This document shows positions 55,739-64,000 of a stretch of 64,000 bases of DNA, piece by piece. Each line of letters begins with the position of its first letter. The first letter of the stretch is position 1. Below the pieces are notes generated by a model, which was given only the letters and a program-made list of their open reading frames with translations, was not told the origin of the DNA and searched no databases. The DNA is from an uncultured Tenacibaculum sp. (GTDB lineage: Bacteria; Bacteroidota; Bacteroidia; Flavobacteriales; Flavobacteriaceae). The position numbers and the translations under genes were made by a program. Location of the stretch: contig CANLMR010000001.1 of the NCBI GenBank assembly GCA_947492185.1, positions 930,001 through 994,000 on the forward strand, in the 5' to 3' direction.

Positions 55739-56743
55739 ATGTCAAACATTTATACAGAAATACAAAAAAGAATCCTTGTGCTTGATGGTGCGATGGGAAC
55801 TATGCTTCAAGAATATAACTTCTCAGAAGAAGATTTTCGTGGAGAACGTTTTAAAGATCATCCTTCTCCTTTAAAAGGGAATAATGATTTATTGTCTATA
55901 ACTCAACCCGAAGCAATAAAAGAAGTTCATCGTAAATACTTAGAAGTTGGTGCTGATATTATAGAAACCAATACCTTTTCAGGAACTTCTATAGCCATGG
56001 AAGATTATTCTTTAGAACATTTAGCATACGAGCTAAATTACGAATCTGCAAAAATAGCAAAAGAGGTTTCAGATGAATTTACAGCTAAAGAACCACATAA
56101 ACCAAGATTTGTTGCTGGTGCAATTGGTCCAACAAATAGAACTGCTAGCTTATCTCCAGATGTAAATAAACCAGAGTATAGAGCTGTAACTTTTGAGGAT
56201 TTAAGGAAGGCATACAAAGAACAAGTTGAAGGTTTAGTTGCTGGAGGAGTAGATTTATTATTAGTGGAAACCATATTTGATACGCTAAACGCTAAAGCGG
56301 CACTTTTCGCTATAGATGAGGTTAAAGAAGAAAGAAATATAGACATACCTATCATGGTTTCTGGAACGATAACAGATGCAAGCGGAAGAACACTATCAGG
56401 CCAAACTGTAGAAGCTTTTTTAATTTCAATGTCACACATTCCATTATTAAGTGTAGGGTTTAATTGTGCATTAGGAGCAGAGCAATTACAACCGTATTTA
56501 AAAAGATTGTCAAATAATACAAGTTTTTATACGTCAGCATATCCTAATGCAGGATTGCCAAATGCTTTTGGTGAGTACGATCAGTCTCCAGAGGAAATGA
56601 AAACATTAATAGAAGATTATTTAAAAGATGGAATTCTAAACATTATTGGAGGATGTTGTGGAACTACTCCTAAACATATTAAAGGAATTGTAGAAGTCGC
56701 TGAAAAATATCAACCAAGACAATTGAAAGTAGCTAATCTATAA
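55739..56743 (+). CDS. metH: Methionine synthase, homocysteine-binding module (split MetH)
   Basis: A 334-residue protein equal to the first module of cobalamin-dependent methionine synthase. Zinc cysteines are in GFNCALGAEQ and in the GGCCGTTP pair; the opening ILVLDGAMGTMLQEYNFSEEDF is typical. The other three modules are in the next gene, 30 bp downstream, so MetH is split, as often in Bacteroidota. Confidence 0.94.
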   Translation: MSNIYTEIQKRILVLDGAMGTMLQEYNFSEEDFRGERFKDHPSPLKGNNDLLSITQPEAIKEVHRKYLEVGADIIETNTFSGTSIAMEDYSLEHLAYELNYESAKIAKEVSDEFTAKEPHKPRFVAGAIGPTNRTASLSPDVNKPEYRAVTFEDLRKAYKEQVEGLVAGGVDLLLVETIFDTLNAKAALFAIDEVKEERNIDIPIMVSGTITDASGRTLSGQTVEAFLISMSHIPLLSVGFNCALGAEQLQPYLKRLSNNTSFYTSAYPNAGLPNAFGEYDQSPEEMKTLIEDYLKDGILNIIGGCCGTTPKHIKGIVEVAEKYQPRQLKVANL

Positions 56744-56773
56744 TTTAATAAGAGTTTAAAAGAATAAGTACGT

Positions 56774-59431
56774 ATGAAGAGATATTTAAAATTATCAGGA
56801 TTAGAGCCATTAATCATTACCCCTGAAAGTAATTTTATAAATGTTGGAGAAAGAACAAACGTTACAGGATCTCGTAGATTTCTTCGTTTAATTAAAGAAG
56901 AAAAATACGGAGAAGCACTTGCAGTAGCAAGAGATCAAGTAGAAGGTGGTGCGCAGATTTTAGATGTAAATATGGATGAAGGAATGTTAGATGGTGTGTA
57001 TGCTATGGTAACTTTTTTAAACCTTATTGCATCTGAGCCAGATATTGCTAGAATTCCAATTATGATAGATAGTTCTAAATGGGAAATTATTGAAGCTGGA
57101 TTACAAGTTGCACAAGGAAAATGTGTTGTGAATTCTATTTCGTTGAAAGAAGGAGAGGAAGCTTTTATTCGTCAAGCAAAATTAATTAAGAGATACGGAG
57201 CTGCAACTATTGTAATGGCATTTGATGAGGTTGGTCAAGCAGATAATTACGAACGTAGAATTGAAATTTGTGAACGTTCGTATCGAATTTTAGTTGATGT
57301 TGTCAAGTTTGCACCAGAAGATATCATTTTCGATCCTAATATTTTTCCAGTTGCAACAGGGATGGAAGAGCATAGAAAAAATGCACTTGACTTTTTCAAA
57401 GCTACTAAATGGATTCGAACTAATCTTCCGTATGCAAGTGTTTCTGGAGGAGTAAGTAATGTTTCTTTTTCTTTTAGAGGAAATAACGTAGTAAGAGAAG
57501 CAATGCATTCGGCATTTTTATATCACGCTATTCAACATGGAATGAATATGGGGATTGTTAACCCAACGATGTTAGAGGTTTACGATGAAATCCCTAAAGA
57601 TTTATTAGAACATGTTGAAGATGTTCTATTAGATAGGAGAGATGATGCAACTGAACGTTTATTAGATTTTGCGGAAACGGTAAAGGGAATTAAAAAAGAA
57701 GATAATTCTAAACAGTTAGTTTGGAGAGAAAAACCTTTACAAGATCGTATTACTCATAGTTTAGTAAAAGGAATTGATGCATTTATTGTAGAAGATGTAG
57801 AAGAAGCTAGACAAAGTGTTGAAAGACCAATACAAGTAATAGAAGGTCATTTAATGTCGGGAATGAATGTCGTAGGAGATTTATTTGGAAGTGGAAAAAT
57901 GTTTTTACCTCAAGTAGTGAAGTCTGCTCGTGTAATGAAAAAAGCCGTTGCGCATTTACAACCATTTATTGAAGAATCTAAAGACAGTAACACAAGTTCT
58001 GCTGGAAAAATTTTAATGGCAACTGTAAAAGGAGATGTGCATGATATTGGTAAAAATATAGTAAGTGTTGTATTGGGTTGTAATAACTATGAGATAGTTG
58101 ATCTCGGAGTTATGGTTCCACCAGAAAAAATTATTGAAGTAGCTCAAAAAGAACAAGTAGATGTAATTGGTTTGAGTGGGTTAATTACACCTTCTTTGGA
58201 TGAAATGGTATATCTGGCCAATGAAATGGAAAAGAAAGAGATGGAAATTCCGTTATTAATTGGAGGAGCAACTACATCTAAAGCACATACGGCTGTTAAA
58301 ATAGCTCCGAAATATACTAATTCTGTTGTTCATGTAAATGATGCTTCTAGAGCGGTAACTGTAGTAGGGAATTTATTACAAGAGAATAATAAGTTTTATA
58401 AAGAAGAAATACGTAGTGAGTACATTAAGTTCAGAGATCAGTTTTTAAATAGAACTAAACAAAAGAATTATATAACAATTGATGAAGCAAGGAATAATAA
58501 ACTCCAAATTAATTGGGAAGAATCAGAAATTAAAAAGCCTGATTATCTAGGAACTTATGTAATTGAGAATTTAGACTTAAATCTTCTATTAGATTATATC
58601 GATTGGAGCCCATTTTTCAGATCATGGGATTTGCATGGAAAGTTTCCGGATATTCTAACAGATGAAATTGTTGGAAAACAAGCTACGGAATTATATGAAG
58701 ACGCGAAAGTTCTGTTAAATAAAGTTATTCAAGAGAAACTTCTAAAAGCAAAAGCTGTTTTTGGTTTGTTTGAAGCAAATTCTATAGAAGATGACATTGT
58801 GATAAATAAAGAAGGTAAAGAGTTTACTTTTCTTACGCTTCGTCAGCAATTAAAGAAAAGAGAAGGAGTGCCAAATATTGCGCTTTCAGATTTTATAGCA
58901 CCAAAAGAATCAGGTAAACAAGATTATATGGGCACTTTTTGTGTTACTACGGGGTTTGGAACGGCGGAATTAGCTACAGAGTATGAAAAAAATAATGATG
59001 ATTATAACTCAATAATGATTAAAGCAATCGCCGATCGTTTAGCGGAAGCTTTTGCAGAATATCTGCACGAGGAAGTTCGTAAAAAATATTGGGGTTATGC
59101 AGCGAATGAGGACTTATCTAACGAAGAATTAATAAAGGAAAGTTATAAAGGAATTCGTCCAGCTCCTGGTTATCCTGCATGTCCAGATCATTTAGAGAAA
59201 AATACGATTTGGGATTTGCTTAAAGTTGAAGAAAAAATAGGTGTTCAACTTACTGAAAGTTTAGCAATGTGGCCTGCTGCAAGTGTTTCCGGATACTATT
59301 TTGGAAATGCTGAAGCCAAATATTTTGGACTTGGAAAAATAAAAGAAGATCAATTAAAAGATTATACCGAACGAAGAGGTATTAGTGATGATTTAACTAG
59401 AAAATGGTTAAGTCCAATTATTGCCGATTAA
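56774..59431 (+). CDS. metH: Methionine synthase, folate/cobalamin/activation modules (split MetH)
   Basis: An 885-residue protein. Residues about 15-290: pterin-binding module ([14 protein letters not shown]). About 315-410: cobalamin cap. About 415-560: B12 domain with DVHDIGKNI (axial His) and [13 protein letters not shown]. About 570-885: S-adenosylmethionine activation module with [12 protein letters not shown]. It transfers methyl from methyltetrahydrofolate via cobalamin to homocysteine, using the zinc module made by the previous gene. Confidence 0.95.
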   Translation: MKRYLKLSGLEPLIITPESNFINVGERTNVTGSRRFLRLIKEEKYGEALAVARDQVEGGAQILDVNMDEGMLDGVYAMVTFLNLIASEPDIARIPIMIDSSKWEIIEAGLQVAQGKCVVNSISLKEGEEAFIRQAKLIKRYGAATIVMAFDEVGQADNYERRIEICERSYRILVDVVKFAPEDIIFDPNIFPVATGMEEHRKNALDFFKATKWIRTNLPYASVSGGVSNVSFSFRGNNVVREAMHSAFLYHAIQHGMNMGIVNPTMLEVYDEIPKDLLEHVEDVLLDRRDDATERLLDFAETVKGIKKEDNSKQLVWREKPLQDRITHSLVKGIDAFIVEDVEEARQSVERPIQVIEGHLMSGMNVVGDLFGSGKMFLPQVVKSARVMKKAVAHLQPFIEESKDSNTSSAGKILMATVKGDVHDIGKNIVSVVLGCNNYEIVDLGVMVPPEKIIEVAQKEQVDVIGLSGLITPSLDEMVYLANEMEKKEMEIPLLIGGATTSKAHTAVKIAPKYTNSVVHVNDASRAVTVVGNLLQENNKFYKEEIRSEYIKFRDQFLNRTKQKNYITIDEARNNKLQINWEESEIKKPDYLGTYVIENLDLNLLLDYIDWSPFFRSWDLHGKFPDILTDEIVGKQATELYEDAKVLLNKVIQEKLLKAKAVFGLFEANSIEDDIVINKEGKEFTFLTLRQQLKKREGVPNIALSDFIAPKESGKQDYMGTFCVTTGFGTAELATEYEKNNDDYNSIMIKAIADRLAEAFAEYLHEEVRKKYWGYAANEDLSNEELIKESYKGIRPAPGYPACPDHLEKNTIWDLLKVEEKIGVQLTESLAMWPAASVSGYYFGNAEAKYFGLGKIKEDQLKDYTERRGISDDLTRKWLSPIIAD

Positions 59432-59440
59432 TATTTAGCG

Positions 59441-59680
59441 ATGAGTAAAAAGTTTATAGAATTAAAATTAGGAAGTCATCAAATTGTTCATGGATTTGAT
59501 GAGAAACATAAAGAAATAATAGAAGAAATTAAAGTAGAAGGCTACAATAAAAAGTTAGTCAATATTGAAAGAATAAAATCGATAAGTGAAAAATTCATTC
59601 TAACAGATTATGCACAGGGAAGATGGGTATATTGGGAATATGAAGGCGATTTTGAAACAATTAAAAACAAAGTTCTTTAA
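59441..59680 (+). CDS. Small conserved-looking protein in the metH-metF operon
   Basis: A 79-residue soluble protein of unknown family (starts MSKKFIELKLGSHQIVHGFD). It is predicted alpha/beta with an aromatic C-terminus (GRWVYWEYEGDF). No signal, membrane helix or cysteine. It lies 9 bp after metH and 14 bp before metF, so it is cotranscribed under the SAM riboswitch. Function unknown. Confidence 0.65.
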   Translation: MSKKFIELKLGSHQIVHGFDEKHKEIIEEIKVEGYNKKLVNIERIKSISEKFILTDYAQGRWVYWEYEGDFETIKNKVL

Positions 59681-59694
59681 GAAAGATTAAAACA

Positions 59695-60651
59695 ATGAAA
59701 GTTACAGAACACATAGAACAATCTAAAGGAAAAACAAGATTTTCATTTGAAATATTACCTCCATTAAAAGGTCAAAATATAGATTCAATTTTTAATAATA
59801 TCGATCCTTTGATGGAATTTAATCCGCCTTTTATTGACGTTACATATCATAGAGAAGAATATGTTTATAAAGAATTAGAAAACGGATTACTACAAAAGCA
59901 GGTTGTAAAAAAACGACCAGGAACTGTTGGTATTTGTGCTGCAATTCAAAATAAATATAATGTAGATGCAATTCCTCACGTATTGTGTGGTGGTTTTACA
60001 AAAGAGGATACGGAAAACTTTTTAATCGATTTGGATTTTCTTGGAATTGATAATGTGATGGCATTACGTGGTGATGCTGTTAAAAGTGAGATATATTTTA
60101 AACCAGAAAAAGAAGGTCATCAATATGCTAGCGATTTAGTAGATCAAATTGAATGTTTAAATCATGGAAAATACTTGGATGAGGAGTTGCAAAACTCGGC
60201 ACCAACAGATTTTTGTGTAGGAGTTGCGGGTTATCCTGAGAAGCATATGGAAGCTCCAAGTTTAGATTCAGATATTCATTTCTTAAAGAAGAAAATTAAA
60301 AAAGGAGCGGATTATATTGTAACTCAAATGTTTTTTGATAATCAAAAATATTTTGAATTTGTAGATAAATGTCGTGCAGAAGGAATTACAGTTCCAATTA
60401 TTCCAGGATTAAAACCAATTTCAACTAAAAAGCAACTGAATATGATTCCACATCGCTTTAAAGTTGATCTTCCTGATGATTTAATTATGGCGGTTGTGAA
60501 TTGCAAAAACAATCAGCAAGTAAGAGAAGTTGGAGTAGAATGGTGTATCAATCAGAGTAAAGAATTAATCTCAAAAGGAGTTCCGTTTTTACATTATTAT
60601 TCAATGGGTAAATCAGATAATATTAAGAATATAGCTAGGGAAGTTTTTTAA
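59695..60651 (+). CDS. metF: Methylenetetrahydrofolate reductase
   Basis: A 318-residue FAD-dependent TIM-barrel enzyme that makes 5-methyltetrahydrofolate for MetH. Motifs: FSFEILPPLKG with the catalytic glutamate, NVMALRGDAVKS (flavin/NADH contact), VGVAGYPEKHMEAP and GADYIVTQMFFDN. End of the riboswitch-controlled operon. Confidence 0.95.
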   Translation: MKVTEHIEQSKGKTRFSFEILPPLKGQNIDSIFNNIDPLMEFNPPFIDVTYHREEYVYKELENGLLQKQVVKKRPGTVGICAAIQNKYNVDAIPHVLCGGFTKEDTENFLIDLDFLGIDNVMALRGDAVKSEIYFKPEKEGHQYASDLVDQIECLNHGKYLDEELQNSAPTDFCVGVAGYPEKHMEAPSLDSDIHFLKKKIKKGADYIVTQMFFDNQKYFEFVDKCRAEGITVPIIPGLKPISTKKQLNMIPHRFKVDLPDDLIMAVVNCKNNQQVREVGVEWCINQSKELISKGVPFLHYYSMGKSDNIKNIAREVF

Positions 60652-60672
60652 AAATATAAACTACTGTTTGTA

Positions 60673-60717
60673 ACAATTCGCGAATTGTGAATACTAATTT
60701 TTATAAAGATTCACAAT
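60673..60717 (+). promoter_or_regulatory. Nested inverted repeats before the S9 peptidase
   Basis: ACAATTCGCGAATTGT (60673-60688) is a perfect 16-bp palindrome. ATTGTGAAT (60684-60692) overlaps it and pairs with ATTCACAAT (60709-60717). The two structures are mutually exclusive as RNA. It may be an operator for a dimeric regulator or a terminator-like structure for metF; no T-run follows the palindrome. Confidence 0.55.
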
Positions 60718-60736
60718 AACCTTAAACAAAATTAAA

Positions 60737-63037
60737 ATGAAAACAAACAGTAAATTACTAACAATCCTATTTTTTGTAGTTAGTGTTTCTGTAACAAATG
60801 CCCAAAAAATTGTTGGGAGTTGGAAAGGAACACTAAAAGTGCAAGGCATGGAAATGCCACTAATATTTAATATTTCAGAGAAAGATGGTGTTTTTTCATC
60901 TACTATGGACAGTCCTTCGCAAGGAGCTACAGATATTCCTATGGATGTGACTACTTTTGAAGGTAATACACTTACGATAAAATTTAAAAAAGCTGGAATC
61001 ACGTATTCAGGAGATTTAGTTGAAAACACAATTAAAGGAACTTTTAAGCAAGGAGGTATGGAAATTCCACTATCATTACAAAAAACAGAAAAGACTACGC
61101 CGGGTAATCCAGAGTTAGTTTCTTCGGAGGTAGACTTGAATGATATGTCAAGTCTAGAGAAAGGAAGTTATAAGTATTCGGTAGAAGACTACTTTGCGAA
61201 CCCAAAAGGAATTTCATTCCGATTTTCACCTGATGGTAAATATTTATCATACAAAGAAAGAGATGAAAAAGGAAAACAACATGTGTATGTAAAGAATATC
61301 CAAACTGGGAAAGCAGAAAGAATAATCGAGCAGAAAGAAGAATTAATTCGTGGATATGGTTGGTTAAATTCGAATCGATTGTACTATACAATGGATAAAG
61401 GAGGAAATGAAAATTACCATATTTATGCAGTGAACTTAGATGGAAGCAATGATAAAGATTTAACACCTTTTGAAGGAGTTAGAGCAAATTTTGAGTCATT
61501 ATTAAAAGAGGATAAAGATCATATCATTGTTCAATTAAATAAAAACAACCCTCAAATTTTTGAACCATATAAGTTAAATGTTGTTACAGGTGAAATCAAA
61601 CAATTGTTTGAGAATAAAGATCCTAATAATCCAATTGCCGGATATCAATTCGATAAAGATGGAAATTTAAGAGGCTATACTAAGTTGAAAGATGGTGTAA
61701 ATGTAGATGTGTATTATGAAGATGGAAAAGGAGGATATGAATTATGGAAACAATTAAACTGGAAAGATAGTTTTGGTGTTATTTCGTTTAACTATGCTAC
61801 AGATTATCCTCATGATGCCTATGTGTTAAGTAATTTAGAAACAGATAAAGCAGAAATTTTATTATATGACTTAAAAAAGAAGAAAACAATCAAGAAAATT
61901 TTCTCGAATGAAAAGTATGATGTTGGAGGTATAGGATTATCTAAAAAGAATAATTATGCTATCGATTATTTATCTTATGAAGGAGAGAAGAATACTCTTA
62001 TTCCAGTAAGTGAAACATATAAAAAGATAGATAAAGCTGTAAAGAAAGAGCTTCCAGGAATGCAATATTATGTTACAGGAAAAACTGATGATGAAACTAA
62101 ATATATGTTATACATTACTAGTGATAAAGTATATGGAATCTATTATGTTTATGATCTAAAGAAAAATAAATTAAAAGAGATTTATAACACAATGCCACAA
62201 CTTCGTGCTGATGATATGGCAGAAATGAGACCAATTACATTTAAAAGTAGAGATGGTGTAACTATTCACGGATATATTACGTTACCAAAAGCAGCTCTAA
62301 ACGGAGAAAAAGTTCCTGTAATTGTAAATCCACATGGTGGTCCACAAGGAATTAGAGATTCTTGGGGATTCAATCCAGAGGCACAATTATTTGCAAGTAG
62401 AGGTTATGCTACATTGCATGTTAACTTTAGGATTTCTGGTGGTTACGGCCGTAAATTTTTAGAGTCTGGATTTAAAGAAATTGGTAGAAAGGCAATGGAT
62501 GATGTAGAAGACGGATTAAAATATGTTGTTGAAAAAGGCTGGGTTGACGGAGATAAAGCTGCAATATATGGAGGAAGTCACGGAGGATATGCTGTGTTAA
62601 GAGGTTTAACTAAAACTCCAGATTTATATGCTTGTGGAGTAGATTATGTCGGAGTTTCTAACTTATTTACATTCATGAAAACTATTCCACCATATTGGAA
62701 GCCTTATTTAAAAATTATCAAAGAAATCTGGTACGATGAGGATGTAGCAGCAGAAAAAGAAATCATGAACGAAGTATCACCTGTATTTCATATTGATAAA
62801 ATTAAGAAACCTTTATTTGTAGTACAGGGAGCAAATGATCCTAGAGTAAATATCGACGAATCTGATCAAATTGTAGAAGGACTAAGAGCAAAAGGAGTGG
62901 ACGTTCCTTACATGGTAAGATACGATGAAGGACATGGTTTTGGTAAAGAAGAAAATAGAATTGCATTATATAAATCTATGATGGGATTCTATGCAAAACA
63001 TTTAAAAGGAAATTCAAAGGAACCGATTAAACATTAA
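60737..63037 (+). CDS. S9 family (prolyl-oligopeptidase-like) secreted peptidase
   Basis: A 766-residue exported serine peptidase with a signal peptide about 1-22 (ending TNAQK). An extra N-terminal beta domain (about 23-120, KIVGSWKGTLKVQG) resembles the small lipocalin-like domain that precedes some Bacteroidota hydrolases. A beta-propeller (about 150-480) follows. The alpha/beta-hydrolase has its nucleophile in YGGSHGGYA, Asp in GANDPRV and His in DEGHGF. It cleaves peptides in the periplasm or outside. Bidirectional terminator follows at 63067-63097. Confidence 0.93.
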   Translation: MKTNSKLLTILFFVVSVSVTNAQKIVGSWKGTLKVQGMEMPLIFNISEKDGVFSSTMDSPSQGATDIPMDVTTFEGNTLTIKFKKAGITYSGDLVENTIKGTFKQGGMEIPLSLQKTEKTTPGNPELVSSEVDLNDMSSLEKGSYKYSVEDYFANPKGISFRFSPDGKYLSYKERDEKGKQHVYVKNIQTGKAERIIEQKEELIRGYGWLNSNRLYYTMDKGGNENYHIYAVNLDGSNDKDLTPFEGVRANFESLLKEDKDHIIVQLNKNNPQIFEPYKLNVVTGEIKQLFENKDPNNPIAGYQFDKDGNLRGYTKLKDGVNVDVYYEDGKGGYELWKQLNWKDSFGVISFNYATDYPHDAYVLSNLETDKAEILLYDLKKKKTIKKIFSNEKYDVGGIGLSKKNNYAIDYLSYEGEKNTLIPVSETYKKIDKAVKKELPGMQYYVTGKTDDETKYMLYITSDKVYGIYYVYDLKKNKLKEIYNTMPQLRADDMAEMRPITFKSRDGVTIHGYITLPKAALNGEKVPVIVNPHGGPQGIRDSWGFNPEAQLFASRGYATLHVNFRISGGYGRKFLESGFKEIGRKAMDDVEDGLKYVVEKGWVDGDKAAIYGGSHGGYAVLRGLTKTPDLYACGVDYVGVSNLFTFMKTIPPYWKPYLKIIKEIWYDEDVAAEKEIMNEVSPVFHIDKIKKPLFVVQGANDPRVNIDESDQIVEGLRAKGVDVPYMVRYDEGHGFGKEENRIALYKSMMGFYAKHLKGNSKEPIKH

Positions 63038-63066
63038 TCAATAAAATATATAAAGCAATAGAGCTT

Positions 63067-63097
63067 AAAAACCGAGATCTAGTATCTCGGTTTTTTT
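63067..63097. terminator. Bidirectional terminator
   Basis: Stem AAAACCGAGAT / ATCTCGGTTTT with a 5-nt loop and flanking A and T runs. It overlaps the last codons of the minus-strand GIY-YIG gene. Confidence 0.85.
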
Positions 63098-63333
63098 ATT
63101 TCTAAAATTTTAGGGTTCTCTATTATTCTTTTAATAAATTTCTCAAGATATATAGCATCATCTTTATTTTTGCATTCCTTTTGAAGCATATATTTCCAGT
63201 CATTAGCTGACTTAGTATATGCTTTGGAATATTTGCGTGTATTATGCTCTTTGATTCTCTCTTGCATACTATGAGTTTCTCCAGTGTAGAAGCGATTAAG
63301 TGTTTCGCTGTATATAATATATAAGAAGTGCAT
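63079..63333 (-). CDS. GIY-YIG domain protein
   Basis: An 84-residue single-domain protein. Motifs: HFLYIIYSETLNRFYTGET for the GIY-YIG pair (read as YIIYS and FYTGE), the catalytic-Arg helix MQERIKEHNT, and the late glutamate in IYLEKFIKRI. The UPF0213/UvrC-like single-domain group has no proven role. ATG at 63333 is chosen; the longer frame reads into the tRNA-Phe gene. It lies downstream of the tRNA and its terminator, on the same strand. Confidence 0.85.
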   Translation of the reverse strand: MHFLYIIYSETLNRFYTGETHSMQERIKEHNTRKYSKAYTKSANDWKYMLQKECKNKDDAIYLEKFIKRIIENPKILEIKKPRY

Positions 63334-63344
63334 AATTATTTGAA

Positions 63345-63373
63345 ATAAAAAAGCCCTGATTATCAGGGCTTTT
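63345..63373 (-). terminator. tRNA-Phe terminator
   Basis: Stem AAGCCCTGA / TCAGGGCTT with a 3-nt loop and an A-run on its left (a U-tract on the minus strand). Confidence 0.85.
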
Positions 63374-63377
63374 AAAG

Positions 63378-63450
63378 TGGTACCTCCAGGAATCGAACCA
63401 GGGACACAAGGATTTTCAGTCCTTTGCTCTACCAACTGAGCTAAGGTACC
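63378..63450 (-). tRNA. tRNA-Phe (anticodon GAA)
   Basis: Read on the minus strand: acceptor arms GGTACCT / AGGTACC pair over 7 bp; D arm GCTCAGTTGGTAGAGC; anticodon arm AAGGA-CTGAAAA-TCCTT with GAA; T arm CCTGGTTCGATTCCTGG. The discriminator is A at 63378. CCA is not encoded. Length 73 nt. Confidence 0.97.
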
Positions 63451-63466
63451 ATCGCGTTAGCGGATG

Positions 63467-63494
63467 CAAATATAACACAGTTTTTTTAATACAA
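63467..63494 (-). promoter_or_regulatory. tRNA-Phe promoter
   Basis: On the minus strand TTG (63494-63492, in TTTTGGTTG), 17-bp spacer, then TATATTTG (63474-63467), 16 bp before the mature 5' end. Confidence 0.7.
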
Positions 63495-63521
63495 CCAAAA
63501 AAAAATGTAAAAAATCTATTA

Positions 63522-63529
63522 TAAATTTG
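63522..63529 (+). promoter_or_regulatory. coaX promoter -7 box
   Basis: TAAATTTG matches TAnnTTTG, 21 bp before the ATG at 63551. Confidence 0.55.
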
Positions 63530-63550
63530 CTTCCTTCACAATACGAAAGA

Positions 63551-64000
63551 ATGGATTTAATAATTGATGTAGGTAATACTAGAGTAAAAGCAGCTGTTTA
63601 TGAAAAAGATAGCTTAAAAGAACTGGTTGTTTTTCAGAAAAACAAAATAGTTTCAGAAATAAAAAAAATTATAAAAAAACATGAAATTACAAATTCGATT
63701 ATATCAGCAGTAGCTACTTTATCTAAAACAAAGCTCGAAAAACTTCATATTTTTTTAAATCTGATTGAACTTAATCATAGTACTAAAGTTCCTTTTAAAA
63801 ATAAATATAAAACACCAACTACATTAGGTGTAGATAGAATTGCGCTTGCCGCTTTTGCGGTTTCAGAATTTCCTGAAAATAATGTTTTGGTAATAGATGC
63901 GGGTACATGTGTCACTTTCGATTTTATAAATAAAGGGACTTATTTAGGAGGAGCAATATCACCTGGATTAAAAATGCGTTACAAATCATTAAATAATTAT
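63551..64000 (+). CDS. coaX: Type III pantothenate kinase, 5' part
   Basis: The first 150 codons, cut by the window end. This enzyme phosphorylates pantothenate in coenzyme A synthesis. ASKHA-fold motifs are visible: LIIDVGNTRVKAAV (phosphate-1), TLGVDRIALAAFA (pantothenate site) and VLVIDAGTCVTFDFI (phosphate-2), then GGAISPGLKMR. No feedback-resistant type I (CoaA) features. Confidence 0.93.
   Translation, partial: MDLIIDVGNTRVKAAVYEKDSLKELVVFQKNKIVSEIKKIIKKHEITNSIISAVATLSKTKLEKLHIFLNLIELNHSTKVPFKNKYKTPTTLGVDRIALAAFAVSEFPENNVLVIDAGTCVTFDFINKGTYLGGAISPGLKMRYKSLNNY

Noticed and set aside
56038..56439. 133-codon minus-strand open frame opposite metH
   Set aside because: Shadow frame inside the zinc module of MetH.
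63334..63435. N-terminal extension of the GIY-YIG protein
   Set aside because: It is the translation of the tRNA-Phe gene and its terminator.

Overview
The window looks like a chromosomal segment from a marine-type member of the Flavobacteriaceae (Bacteroidota); Tenacibaculum or Polaribacter relatives would fit, but I cannot fix the genus. The evidence is: very AT-rich DNA, Bacteroidota promoters of the TAnnTTTG type with no obvious Shine-Dalgarno sites, a complete gldKLMN block (type IX secretion and gliding), a Bacteroidota LptE, a HYC_CC_PP / TonB-receptor / heavy-metal-domain trio, a split methionine synthase, and many lipoproteins ending their leader in SC or GC. I see no prophage, insertion sequence or CRISPR array.

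Layout. 1-3030: metal-linked trio on the plus strand. 3066-9344, minus strand: two tandem secreted MG2/plug-like paralogues, a membrane protein and a Crp-type regulator. 9433-11375: groESL. 11552-15999, minus strand: secG, TPR-like protein, lptE, sigma-54-type activator, small membrane protein, miaB. 16137-25849, plus strand: LVIVD lipoprotein, topA, arginase-fold protein, gldKLMN. 25926-38223 is mixed: FAD oxidoreductase, DUF983, ABC-F ATPase, a periplasm-facing winged-helix regulator, a D-cysteine desulfhydrase-like enzyme, a glucosaminidase, a TPR histidine kinase with LytTR regulator, gamma-carbonic anhydrase, a Spy-like protein and an EEP phosphatase. 38315-60651 is a continuous sulfur supercluster. 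60737-64000: S9 peptidase, GIY-YIG protein, tRNA-Phe and the start of coaX.

The supercluster carries nearly the whole route from sulfate to methionine. A SAM-I riboswitch leads metY, a MetX-AK-HSD triple fusion, osmC and metZ. An Rrf2 regulator follows. Then one compact operon holds DUF2061, cysH, cysD, cysN, a 4Fe-4S ferredoxin, a HEPN-tailed sulfite reductase, siroheme genes, a ferredoxin reductase and a 2Fe-2S ferredoxin, followed by cysE and cysM. A second SAM-I riboswitch leads split metH, a small protein and metF. No APS kinase is present although CysH is of the cluster-free type.

Most worth following: (1) the MetX-AK-HSD fusion, in which MetX and HSD look intact but the kinase domain has lost three usually conserved residues; (2) a membrane winged-helix regulator with reversed ToxR topology, preceded by four helically phased GTGT(C/A)AAA repeats like a PhoB box; (3) an 18-bp hairpin repeat found both in a spacer and as the P4 arm of the metH SAM riboswitch; (4) a 21-bp-period direct repeat upstream of the MG2/plug paralogues; (5) a gldK-adjacent arginase-fold protein with a degraded metal site.
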